NCBI GenBank assembly: GCA_021799715.1
Contig: JAJYZY010000155.1
Span: 1-5,343 of the forward strand
DNA: 5,343 bases
Direction of reading: 5' to 3'
Origin: Planctomycetota bacterium
Lineage (GTDB): Bacteria; Planctomycetota; Phycisphaerae; WQYP01
The translations under genes and the position numbers were made by a program. This document shows, in pieces, positions 1 to 5,259 of this stretch. The notes beneath the pieces are model-generated. The model saw nothing but the letters and a program-made list of their open reading frames with translations. It ran no database searches and had not been told where the DNA came from. Every line of letters starts with the position of its first letter. Position 1 is the stretch's first letter.

Positions 1-2
1 GT

Positions 3-1322
3 CCGCCGGGTGTTGGAAAAACATTGCTCGCCAAAGCCATCGCCGGCGAGGCCGAGGCACCGTTCTTCTCCATCAGCGGATCGGATTTTGTTGAGATGTT
101 TGTTGGTGTTGGCGCTTCCCGCGTGCGGGATCTTTTCCGGACCGCCAAAGAAAGCTCGCCCTGCATTGTATTTCTTGACGAAATTGATGCGGTGGGGCGG
201 CGGCGCGGCAACGGATTCTCCAGCGGCGGCCATGACGAGCGTGAGCAGACGCTCAACGCCATTCTTGTTGAGATGGATGGTTTTGATACCAATGATCAGG
301 TCATTGTGGTGGCGGCCACCAACCGCTCAGATGTGCTGGATCCCGCCCTGACGCGGCCGGGCCGGTTTGACCGTCAGGTTATTGTGCCGCTGCCGGACAT
401 CAAGGGACGTTATGAAATTCTCAAAGTTCATGCCCGTAAAGTGAAACTTGGGCCGGATGTGGACTTGTTGCGCCTGGCGCGGCAGACACCCATGTTCAGT
501 GGCGCGGATTTGGCCGCAATGATTAACGAATCCGCCCTGATTGCCACGATGCTTAATCGTGAAGCCATCGAAATGGTTGATCTGGAAGAAGCCCGCGATA
601 AGATTCGCTTCGGCAAGGCTCGCAAGAGCCGGGTGGTGGATGAAGAAGAACGGCAGTTAACCGCCTGGCATGAGGCCGGCCACGCAGTGGTGCAATATTT
701 TTCGCCCGGAGCCGATCCCATTCATAAAGTTACCATTATTCCGCGCGGCTCCTACGGCGGTGCCACATTCTCCTTGCCGGAAAAGGATCGCTTTTATTAC
801 AGCCGCAAGTATCTGCTGGCGGAATTGCGGGTTCTCTTCGGCGGGCGCATCGCGGAAGAACTTTACATCGGGGAAATTTCCAGCGGTGCCAGCATGGATA
901 TTAAAATGGCCAGCAACATCGCCCGTGAGATGGTCTGTAATTATGGCATGAGCGATGCCCTGGGTCCCATACGTTTCGGCCATGATGAAAACGTGCAATG
1001 GTTTGAAAGCGCCCGGGAATACAGCGATAAAACCGCGGAACTAATTGATAGTGAAGTGCATCGTTTTATCAGCAATGCGTATGTTGAAGCGCGTGAACTG
1101 CTTTCGGAAAAGAAAACTGAACTCGCCAATCTGAAAGATGCGTTGCTGAAATACGAAACGTTGGATTTTGAAGATGTCAAACGCATTATGACTGGTCAGG
1201 CTCTCACCAAGCCGACGGTGGGTGATATTCTGGCCCTGGAGCAGCAACGTCGCGCGGCGGAGTTGCCGGGAACGCCGGAATCCGCGGGTCCCAGTGTCGG
1301 AACCATACCGCAACCCGGCTGA
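3..1322 (+). CDS. ftsH: ATP-dependent zinc metalloprotease FtsH, 5'-truncated by window edge
   Basis: FtsH is a membrane-anchored hexameric AAA+ protease that unfolds and degrades misassembled membrane proteins and selected regulators. The visible part is 439 residues. Numbered from the first full codon, it begins inside Walker A (PPGVGKT, residues 1-7). It then shows the pore motif FVG (33-35), Walker B ending in LDEID with the catalytic Asp-Glu at 59-60, and the second region of homology ATNR...RPGRFDR with arginine fingers at 118 and 121. The peptidase domain has the zinc motif HEAGH (223-227) and the third zinc ligand Asp299 in [11 protein letters not shown]. The [12 protein letters not shown] segment matches the usual FtsH C-terminal helix, followed by a Pro/Gly-rich tail. 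The missing N-terminus should hold the two membrane helices and periplasmic domain. All catalytic residues are present and I see no frameshift. No convincing intrinsic terminator follows the stop codon. Confidence 0.97.
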   Translation, partial: PPGVGKTLLAKAIAGEAEAPFFSISGSDFVEMFVGVGASRVRDLFRTAKESSPCIVFLDEIDAVGRRRGNGFSSGGHDEREQTLNAILVEMDGFDTNDQVIVVAATNRSDVLDPALTRPGRFDRQVIVPLPDIKGRYEILKVHARKVKLGPDVDLLRLARQTPMFSGADLAAMINESALIATMLNREAIEMVDLEEARDKIRFGKARKSRVVDEEERQLTAWHEAGHAVVQYFSPGADPIHKVTIIPRGSYGGATFSLPEKDRFYYSRKYLLAELRVLFGGRIAEELYIGEISSGASMDIKMASNIAREMVCNYGMSDALGPIRFGHDENVQWFESAREYSDKTAELIDSEVHRFISNAYVEARELLSEKKTELANLKDALLKYETLDFEDVKRIMTGQALTKPTVGDILALEQQRRAAELPGTPESAGPSVGTIPQPG

Positions 1323-1366
1323 TTTGAAAGCCCCGTTCGCATGCGGTTGCTGCGGAATCCGGCGGG

Positions 1367-1417
1367 AAAAAAAAATAGAAATTTTTTTCTTGCATTGGCG
1401 TTGCCGATGGCTATACT
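1367..1417 (+). promoter_or_regulatory. Strong sigma70-type promoter with UP-element-like A/T tracts
   Basis: The -35 hexamer is TTGCAT (1390-1395) and the -10 is TATACT (1412-1417, five of six consensus bases), with a 16-bp spacer. Directly upstream, 1367-1388 is a nine-A run, then TAG, then AAA and a seven-T run. This resembles the UP element bound by the RNA polymerase alpha C-terminal domains at stable-RNA promoters. The predicted start, about seven bases after the -10, is near 1424, only three bases before the first arm of the closing stem of the putative RNA. Promoter and RNA 5' end therefore support each other. The A and T tracts could also form an A-U hairpin, but this would be weak and has no GC stem. 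Confidence 0.6.
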
Positions 1418-1423
1418 AATGAA

Positions 1424-1621
1424 CGTAGCCACCGCAGGTCGCTGGCACCGGGTCGTCAGGGTAATTCCTGACCCGCCCAGATGAAAATGGATCGGGGTGA
1501 ATGCCGACCCTAACGCGACCGAAAAGTGGAACACGGCTGTGCTGAAAGTGCCCGGGTTATAGCGGCAACGGACAGATGGCAGTGAGCCCACTTTCCAGAA
1601 AAAGCGGTGGCTTTTTATTTT
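1424..1621 (+). ncRNA. Putative structured small RNA (or long attenuator leader), family not recognised
   Basis: No protein gene fits here, but the sequence is dense in complementary segments. The ends pair perfectly: AGCCACCGC (1427-1435) with GCGGTGGCT (1604-1612), followed by a U-run to 1621. Inside are two domains. One is closed by GGTCGC (1437-1442) with GCGACC (1515-1520); it contains a hairpin CGGGTC (1449-1454)/GACCCG (1470-1475), flanked by TGG/CCA and capped by AGG/CCT, and a smaller TCGG (1492-1495)/CCGA (1504-1507) hairpin. The second is closed by AAAGTGG (1523-1529) with CCACTTT (1588-1594). An alternative pairing, GGGTCG (1450-1455) with CGACCC (1505-1510), suggests possible switching. 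A good promoter abuts the 5' end. The size and paired ends recall 6S RNA, but the branched fold does not match 6S, and I found no RNase P, tmRNA or SRP signature. It could instead be the leader of the downstream DHS-like gene. The fold is hand-drawn. Confidence 0.6.
1599..1621 (+). terminator. Intrinsic terminator ending the putative small RNA
   Basis: An A-run and a T-run flank a short G/C core: AAAAAGC (1599-1605), loop GGTG, GCTTTTT (1610-1616), then ATTTT. The local hairpin has only two G-C pairs. Its 3' arm can instead form the much stronger 9-bp stem with 1427-1435 at the RNA 5' end, so efficient termination may depend on the long-range stem. These two pairings exclude each other, which would allow conditional read-through into the gene at 1792. 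Confidence 0.55.
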
Positions 1622-1630
1622 GTAAATTTT

Positions 1631-1655
1631 TTCCGCCCGATAACATCCGGCGGAA
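1631..1655 (+). promoter_or_regulatory. Inverted repeat between the small RNA and the DHS-like gene
   Basis: TTCCGCC (1631-1637) and GGCGGAA (1649-1655) are perfect 7-bp arms with an 11-base spacer, lying 8 bp before a possible -35 element. No T-run follows on either strand, so it is not an intrinsic terminator. It may be an operator. As RNA it may be a hairpin competing weakly (CCGC with GCGG at 1604-1607) with the preceding terminator arm. The role is inferred only. Confidence 0.4.
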
Positions 1656-1663
1656 TGTATAAC

Positions 1664-1690
1664 TTGACCAGTGGGGCCGATTTGTATTTT
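1664..1690 (+). promoter_or_regulatory. Possible promoter of the DHS-like gene
   Basis: TTGACC (1664-1669) matches the -35 consensus at five of six bases. TATTTT (1685-1690) is a weak -10 at a short 15-bp spacing. The predicted start near 1697 would give a leader of about 95 nt. The poor -10 and short spacer make this tentative. The gene could alternatively be read by read-through from the promoter at 1390-1417. Confidence 0.3.
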
Positions 1691-1791
1691 CATCACGGGA
1701 CGGGACATCAGACTTCGGGCAATCTAAAAAACATTCCGGCATCGTGTGTGCCGATTTTCAATTAAATGAATGCAGTTAAAGGATCGAAATC

Positions 1792-2937
1792 ATGGCCAAG
1801 CTTAATCGCAGGGAACTTCTCAAGCAAACCGTTGACCACATTGATATTACTGCGCAGCCCGGCATTTTGCCGCTCGTGGAATCCATGAAATCCATGGCTT
1901 TTACCTCCCGTGATTTATATCGTGCCGCGGATATTTTTGATCGCATGCTGCGTGATACGCAGTGCGCGGTCATTTTGACGCTAGCCGGCTCGCTGATTTC
2001 CGCCGGGTTGAAAAAAGTGATTGTAGATCTGCTCCGCAATAACATGGTTGATGCCATTGTTTCCACCGGTGCCAATATGGTCGATCAGGATTTCTTTGAG
2101 GCGCTGGGTTTTCACCATTATCTCGGTTCGCAATATGCCGATGACACGGTGCTTAGGGAACTGCACATTGACCGTATTTATGACACCTACATTGACGAAG
2201 ATGAATTGCGGATTTGTGATGACACCACCCGCCTGATTGCCGACTCGCTGCCGCCCGGTCCGTGCAGCAGCCGGGAGTTTATCGCGGCCATGGGGCGTTA
2301 TCTGGTTAAGAATGCGAAAAATCGCGACAGCATCATATTGGCGGCTCATGAAAAGGGCGTTCCAATTTTCTGTCCGGCATTCTCCGATTGTTCCGCCGGC
2401 TTCGGCCTGGTGGTGCATCAGATCAACCGTCCCGACAGCCATGTCAGCATTGATTCGGTAAAAGATTTCCGTGAACTCACACAGATTAAACTCATGAATC
2501 GTGAAACCGGCATATTCATGATCGGCGGCGGCGTGCCGAAGAATTTCACGCAGGATATTGTCGTTGCGGCTGAAATACTCGGTGCCGATGCCCCAATGCA
2601 CAAATATGCCATTCAAATCACCGTTGCGGATGTGCGCGATGGTGCCTTGTCCAGCTCCACCCTGCGTGAAGCCAGCAGTTGGGGCAAGGTGGATATTGTT
2701 TATGAACAGATGGTCTATTCTGAAGCTACGCTGGCCTTTCCGCTGATCGCCGGTTATGCCTACCATAAAAAAGGCTGGAAGAATCGCAAAGCCATGGATT
2801 TCGCCGGCCGCATTGATGCGGTAAATCGGGGTGCCGGATTGGCTTCGACCAAGGTGGAAAAAGTGAAATCCGCCAGCGAAACGGGAAAGGCGAAATCGAA
2901 GGCCAATAATGGCAAGAAAATTCCCATGACGGTTTAA
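1792..2937 (+). CDS. Deoxyhypusine synthase family protein (bacterial DHS-like; NAD-dependent aminobutyl transferase)
   Basis: Members of this family use NAD to oxidise spermidine (or a similar polyamine) and move its aminobutyl group, through an imine on a catalytic lysine, to an acceptor. Eukaryotic DHS modifies eIF5A; related enzymes make homospermidine. The 381 residues cover the whole fold (human DHS has 369). LTLAGSLISAGLKK matches the nucleotide-binding start, CPAFSD (194-199) the polyamine-pocket loop, IGGGVPK (244-250) the glycine loop, and EASSWGK (293-299) the active site with the expected catalytic Lys299. By hand alignment to human DHS, Asp238, Glu323, Trp327 and Lys329 are kept (D199, E293, W297, K299). 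Human Asp243, His288 and Asp316 correspond to F204, N251 and L286. Bacteria lack eIF5A, so deoxyhypusine formation is unlikely and the true acceptor is unknown. The last 30 residues are a Lys-rich tail. The ATG start is supported by AAAGGA (1778-1783), eight bases upstream. The family is certain; the reaction is not. Confidence 0.93.
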   Translation: MAKLNRRELLKQTVDHIDITAQPGILPLVESMKSMAFTSRDLYRAADIFDRMLRDTQCAVILTLAGSLISAGLKKVIVDLLRNNMVDAIVSTGANMVDQDFFEALGFHHYLGSQYADDTVLRELHIDRIYDTYIDEDELRICDDTTRLIADSLPPGPCSSREFIAAMGRYLVKNAKNRDSIILAAHEKGVPIFCPAFSDCSAGFGLVVHQINRPDSHVSIDSVKDFRELTQIKLMNRETGIFMIGGGVPKNFTQDIVVAAEILGADAPMHKYAIQITVADVRDGALSSSTLREASSWGKVDIVYEQMVYSEATLAFPLIAGYAYHKKGWKNRKAMDFAGRIDAVNRGAGLASTKVEKVKSASETGKAKSKANNGKKIPMTV

Positions 2938-2939
2938 TG

Positions 2940-2968
2940 TTGCTGGGCGATTTCAATGCGTTTATATG
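2940..2968 (+). promoter_or_regulatory. Weak candidate promoter for the PEP-CTERM gene
   Basis: TTGCTG (2940-2945) and TATATG (2963-2968) are separated by 17 bp, with only partial consensus matches. The 65-bp gap after the DHS-like gene also holds a poor hairpin (GAGCT, loop TAA, GGCTT) running into six Ts around 2973-2989. That may weakly terminate the upstream message. It overlaps the leader of the next gene, so the two genes may be cotranscribed or separate. Confidence 0.25.
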
Positions 2969-3002
2969 AGTTGAGCTTAAGGCTTTTTTAAGGATATTGG
3001 TC

Positions 3003-3758
3003 ATGCGAATGAAAAATGCTGCTTTGATTTTATCCGCTTCCGTAGCCGCTTTGTTGGGCATCGGGCTTTCCGCGGGAACCTCGCTGGCTCTCCAACCGGG
3101 GGGAACGGTGTCATACAGTCTGACTTCCAACTCCTCCACCCCCATCACAATTTCGGACCCCTACATGGTGCTCATTGAGCCGTTGACGGCCACAACCGCC
3201 AATGTCGGTGCGGTTTCGATGGGCAGCAGCTTGGCCATATCCAGTGCGGGGGCGACCACTGGTAGTGTAAGTTTCGGCTATGATTCGCTGTCTCTGACTG
3301 CAGCGCCCAGTTATTATTCAATTATTGGCGCAATTGGCAGTTCTGATTTAGCCGCAGTTATCAATTCCAATGATTATTCCGCCGCCAATGGCGTGGCTTT
3401 CTCTTCATTATTAAGCAACAATCCGAATGACTTGGCGCTGCTGCAGCAGATTGCCAACAGTGTCGGCGGCAGCCTGACCCCCACCTTGACCGACAGTACC
3501 GCCGAAGGGGACATCATCAGCGGATTGTCATTGGCTCAGCAGTTCAACCTCAACGAGGTCGGCACCTCTAACGTTGCCATTACGCCAACTCAACTGGATT
3601 TTGCCGTGCCCATAGGTGGTTCGGGTGATTTGTTTGAGTTCAGCAACGGAACATTCATCGGCACGGCCACCGTGGTTCCGGAACCGGCTTCATGGATGCT
3701 CATGGCCTTGCCGCTGTTGGCCCTGCTGCCGCTTTGGCGTCGGCGGAATGCACGGTAA
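3003..3758 (+). CDS. PEP-CTERM sorting-signal protein, secreted, function unknown
   Basis: This 251-residue protein has both ends of an exosortase substrate. Residues 1-29 form a Sec signal peptide: basic MRMK start, hydrophobic core to about residue 22, and probable cleavage after SLA (residue 29). The C-terminus is a textbook PEP-CTERM signal: VPEPAS with Pro-Glu-Pro at 226-228, a hydrophobic helix (231-245) and a final RRRNAR. PEP-CTERM proteins are exported, cut and probably anchored or released by exosortase, usually in bacteria that make extracellular polysaccharide. The mature region is rich in Ser, Thr, Ala, Gly and Asn, has about 13 acidic residues and no Lys, Arg, His or Cys, and matches no enzyme family I know. 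The start ATG at 3003 is chosen because AAGGA (2990-2994) lies eight bases upstream; ATG 3009 and TTG 2997 are less well spaced. No exosortase gene is in the window. Confidence 0.9.
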   Translation: MRMKNAALILSASVAALLGIGLSAGTSLALQPGGTVSYSLTSNSSTPITISDPYMVLIEPLTATTANVGAVSMGSSLAISSAGATTGSVSFGYDSLSLTAAPSYYSIIGAIGSSDLAAVINSNDYSAANGVAFSSLLSNNPNDLALLQQIANSVGGSLTPTLTDSTAEGDIISGLSLAQQFNLNEVGTSNVAITPTQLDFAVPIGGSGDLFEFSNGTFIGTATVVPEPASWMLMALPLLALLPLWRRRNAR

Positions 3759-3837
3759 ATCGCGGACCAGGCAATGCTTCCGCCATGCCGAATGCCGCGT
3801 TGATAATTCACTATTGAGCGACCATCAAGTTTCCCGA

Positions 3838-3890
3838 ATGGATGATATCAGGATGCGGATTTCTTGTCTCCATCCGGGCAAATCATCCAT
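3838..3890. repeat. Nested inverted repeat downstream of the PEP-CTERM gene
   Basis: ATGGATGAT (3838-3846) pairs perfectly with ATCATCCAT (3882-3890). Inside, GGATG (3851-3855) pairs with CATCC (3871-3875). The element starts 79 bp after the PEP-CTERM stop and has no T-run, so it is not a standard terminator. It might cap the 3' end of the mRNA, be a dispersed palindromic element, or be chance. Confidence 0.4.
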
Positions 3891-4244
3891 GGGATTGCAT
3901 CGTTTATCCCCTCGGCGGCATGAAGGCCCTTACCCCTCCCGCGCGCCGGATTAAGCGCTTCGGCCAAGCTCGTGAAAGATTATCCGCCAAGCCGCACGGC
4001 TAACGGCCAGCGCTGCTCTCAAATCGTCTTGCGTCCGGCGGGCCACGGGTTATCATTTATGTATTGAAACAATCTTCCCTTTTTCCGGGTAGCTTATGGT
4101 CGCACTGAATGAAATAACTTCGGCAACCAAACCAGGCGGCAAATGCCGTGGCGGCGGTATATCTGCGAAATCGGTGGATCTATTTCCCGCTTTCCTTGGC
4201 CGCACCCTGCGTTCCTCCTCTGCCGCCGGCATTCAAAAATCCGC

Positions 4245-4268
4245 TGTGTCTTTGTGTCGTTGTGGTGA
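4245..4268. repeat. Short imperfect tandem repeat, three 8-bp units
   Basis: Three adjacent octamers, TGTGTCTT, TGTGTCGT and TGTGGTGA, share the TGTG start. Similar T/G-rich phrases are, to my recollection, common between genes in several phyla, so this may be part of a dispersed intergenic repeat. Only one copy occurs in the window. Confidence 0.3.
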
Positions 4269-4320
4269 AAATCGGTTTTTGCCCGTTGGTCGTTGTTCGT
4301 TGCCTTCTCGTGTACGCATG

Positions 4321-4622
4321 ACACTCGATCCGGTGACGGGCCTCTACTACGCCCGGAATCGGAATTATTCGCCTTCGCTTGGCCGTGTGTTGAGGCAGGA
4401 GCTGGAATCCCTATTTTCCGAAGGAGCGGCATATCGGGAGATTAATCAAGGCCCCGCCGGTATCCCGGCGCAGAGGCGCAACCTCGGCCTTCGGCCCCGG
4501 CGGGATTTCGCTGGATCGAAGAAGCAAATTCTGCAGGCGAATGCCGCTGGCTCCCGCTCAACATCAACAACGCCAACAGGTATCAGTTTGCGATGCGTAA
4601 TCCGGTGGATTGGTCAGATCCT
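4321..4622 (+). pseudogene. Decayed RHS/YD-repeat protein core fragment, frameshifted
   Basis: RHS proteins are very large secreted shells built of YD repeats, ending in a conserved core followed by a variable toxin or surface domain. Two pieces of such a core are visible in different frames. Codons from 4324 read LDPVTGLYYARNRNYSPSLG, matching the usual TGLYY-R-R-Y-P-LGR-L core. Codons from about 4572 read ANRYQFAMRNPVDWSDP, matching the usual NLYQYV-NNPVNYVDP ending. The first piece is in the frame starting at position 1 of the window; the second starts at position 3. The DPIG-type segment expected between them is gone and a GC-rich palindrome (4452-4504) lies there. There is no long YD-repeat region upstream, so this is a relic of a deleted or inserted gene. 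An open frame running from ATG 4096 includes the first piece, but the rest of that frame does not look like protein. Confidence 0.6.
4452..4504. repeat. GC-rich palindromic element with two inner hairpins
   Basis: The outer arms CCCGCCGG (4453-4460) and CCGGCGGG (4497-4504) are a perfect 8-bp inverted repeat. Between them are GAGG (4473-4476)/CCTC (4482-4485) with a five-base loop, and GGCC (4486-4489)/GGCC (4493-4496) with a TTC loop. The whole can fold as a three-way cruciform. It lies exactly between the two out-of-frame RHS pieces, consistent with a REP-like or small non-autonomous insertion. No target duplication is obvious and no second copy is in the window. Confidence 0.5.
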
Positions 4623-4756
4623 GCGACATTGGGCCAAGGGTTGGCGGGTACGGCGGTAACCGTATTGTTCTTCCGCTATTTTTCAATTGGTCTGGTGCGA
4701 GAATTCAAGCCGCGACGCAATTGGGTGGTCGGAGCGATGGCGGTAGACATTTACCT

Positions 4757-5164
4757 TCACAACATGCCCGCGAACATTTCTTCGGTGGCTATTACCGGCG
4801 GGCCGCTGGTAAACAGGCCGTCCACGAAGACGTGTTCCGCGTTGGCTTTGGGCAGAAATGATAGAAACCGGACATGGCCGATGCCGGTATTGTAAAAGCA
4901 ATGCGGCGTGCCGGATGGGATTGTCACCGTTGTGCCGGCAAACACTGGCCGCGGTTCCTGACCGACAAAAAGGGTCCCTTCGCCTTCAAGAAATACCAGC
5001 ACTTCGTCGCAATTATGATAATGCGGCGGGCAGTGTCCGCAGGCCTCGTAAACCCCTTCAAACACCAGGCAATTGTTGCAGCCACTTTCCGGAGAGGCCA
5101 GAAAGCGGATTTTGCCCAGTCGCTGCTTTTGTTCGAGTTCAGTAAGTTGAGCCTGCGATTCCAT
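4757..5164 (-). CDS. Small single-domain cupin protein, metal-binding beta-barrel
   Basis: This is a 135-residue single-domain cupin, probably cytoplasmic with no signal peptide. Both cupin motifs are clear. Motif 1 is HCPPHYHNCDEVLVFLEGEG, giving metal ligands His48, His50 and Glu54. Motif 2 is GTTVTIPSGTPHCFYNTG, giving the fourth ligand His88. A divalent metal site is therefore expected, but cupins include dioxygenases, isomerases, storage and regulatory proteins, so the substrate cannot be named. There are two CxxC pairs (Cys29/Cys32 and Cys42/Cys45), plus Cys52 and Cys89 beside the ligands, which is unusual. The ATG at 5164 is chosen over a TTG at 5227 because GGAGA (5172-5176 on this strand) lies seven bases upstream and the extra residues look non-coding. 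The gene converges on the RHS debris. I see no clear terminator after it. Confidence 0.85.
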   Translation of the reverse strand: MESQAQLTELEQKQRLGKIRFLASPESGCNNCLVFEGVYEACGHCPPHYHNCDEVLVFLEGEGTLFVGQEPRPVFAGTTVTIPSGTPHCFYNTGIGHVRFLSFLPKANAEHVFVDGLFTSGPPVIATEEMFAGML

Positions 5165-5200
5165 ACGATGGTCTCCATCAACAAAGACAGTCCAGACGAC

Positions 5201-5227
5201 GTTATAAACCAGCCCGGAACGGTACAA
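5201..5227 (-). promoter_or_regulatory. Probable promoter of the cupin gene
   Basis: On the - strand, TTGTAC (5222-5227) is a four-of-six -35 and TATAAC (5201-5206) a five-of-six -10, with a short 15-bp spacer. The start would lie near 5194, giving a leader of about 30 nt that contains the GGAGA ribosome site. This agrees with the ATG at 5164 and argues against the TTG start at 5227. Confidence 0.45.
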
Positions 5228-5234
5228 ACTATCA

Positions 5235-5259
5235 GGGAATCCTGTTTGATAAGATTCCC
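5235..5259 (-). promoter_or_regulatory. Operator-like inverted repeat upstream of the cupin promoter
   Basis: GGGAATC (5235-5241) and GATTCCC (5253-5259) form perfect 7-bp arms around an 11-base A/T-rich spacer, ending 7 bp before the proposed -35 of the cupin gene. Its position fits an activator or repressor site. There is no T-run, so a terminator is unlikely. The remaining bases to the window end are A/T-rich and hold no supported gene. Confidence 0.4.

Larger units (their letters stand above)
3759..4317. other. Non-coding stretch between the PEP-CTERM gene and the RHS remnant
   Basis: I see no credible gene here. Open frames crossing it have no start signal, no recognisable motif and an unnatural composition. 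It contains the nested inverted repeat at 3838-3890 and the T/G-rich imperfect tandem repeat at 4245-4268. No intrinsic terminator for the PEP-CTERM gene is evident. TTGAAA at 4064-4069 resembles a -35, but no good -10 follows. Confidence 0.5.

Noticed and set aside
1523..1545. T-box-like phrase (GTGGAACACGG) or cobalamin-type riboswitch
   Set aside because: Resemblance is limited to a few bases. The specifier stem, the conserved T-box core and the B12-box are missing, and the downstream gene is not a tRNA-ligase or cobalamin gene.
1424..1621. Assignment of the RNA as 6S, RNase P, tmRNA or SRP RNA
   Set aside because: Size and paired ends suit 6S, but the stems give a branched fold rather than one rod with a central bubble. 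The conserved core motifs of the other three are not present.
1196..1708. Open frame of 170 codons on the - strand across the ftsH end and the small-RNA region
   Set aside because: It overlaps ftsH coding sequence and the RNA stems, has no motif, and its translation mirrors structured non-coding sequence.
1981..2766. Long open frame (261 codons) on the - strand inside the DHS-like gene
   Set aside because: It lies wholly antisense to a gene with clear family motifs, has no recognisable domain and no ribosome site, so it is a shadow.
4096..4659. Open frame of 187 codons on the + strand as a full gene
   Set aside because: Only about 20 codons look like protein (the RHS core piece). The rest translates intergenic repeat and palindrome sequence, and the start has no convincing ribosome site.
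4593..4895. Open frame on the + strand continuing past the second RHS piece
   Set aside because: After the NPVDWSDP motif no homology is visible, and the frame runs antisense into the well-supported cupin gene.
5165..5227. N-terminal extension of the cupin from TTG 5227
   Set aside because: The -10-like TATAAC and the GGAGA ribosome site fall within it, and the extra 21 residues do not resemble cupin sequence.
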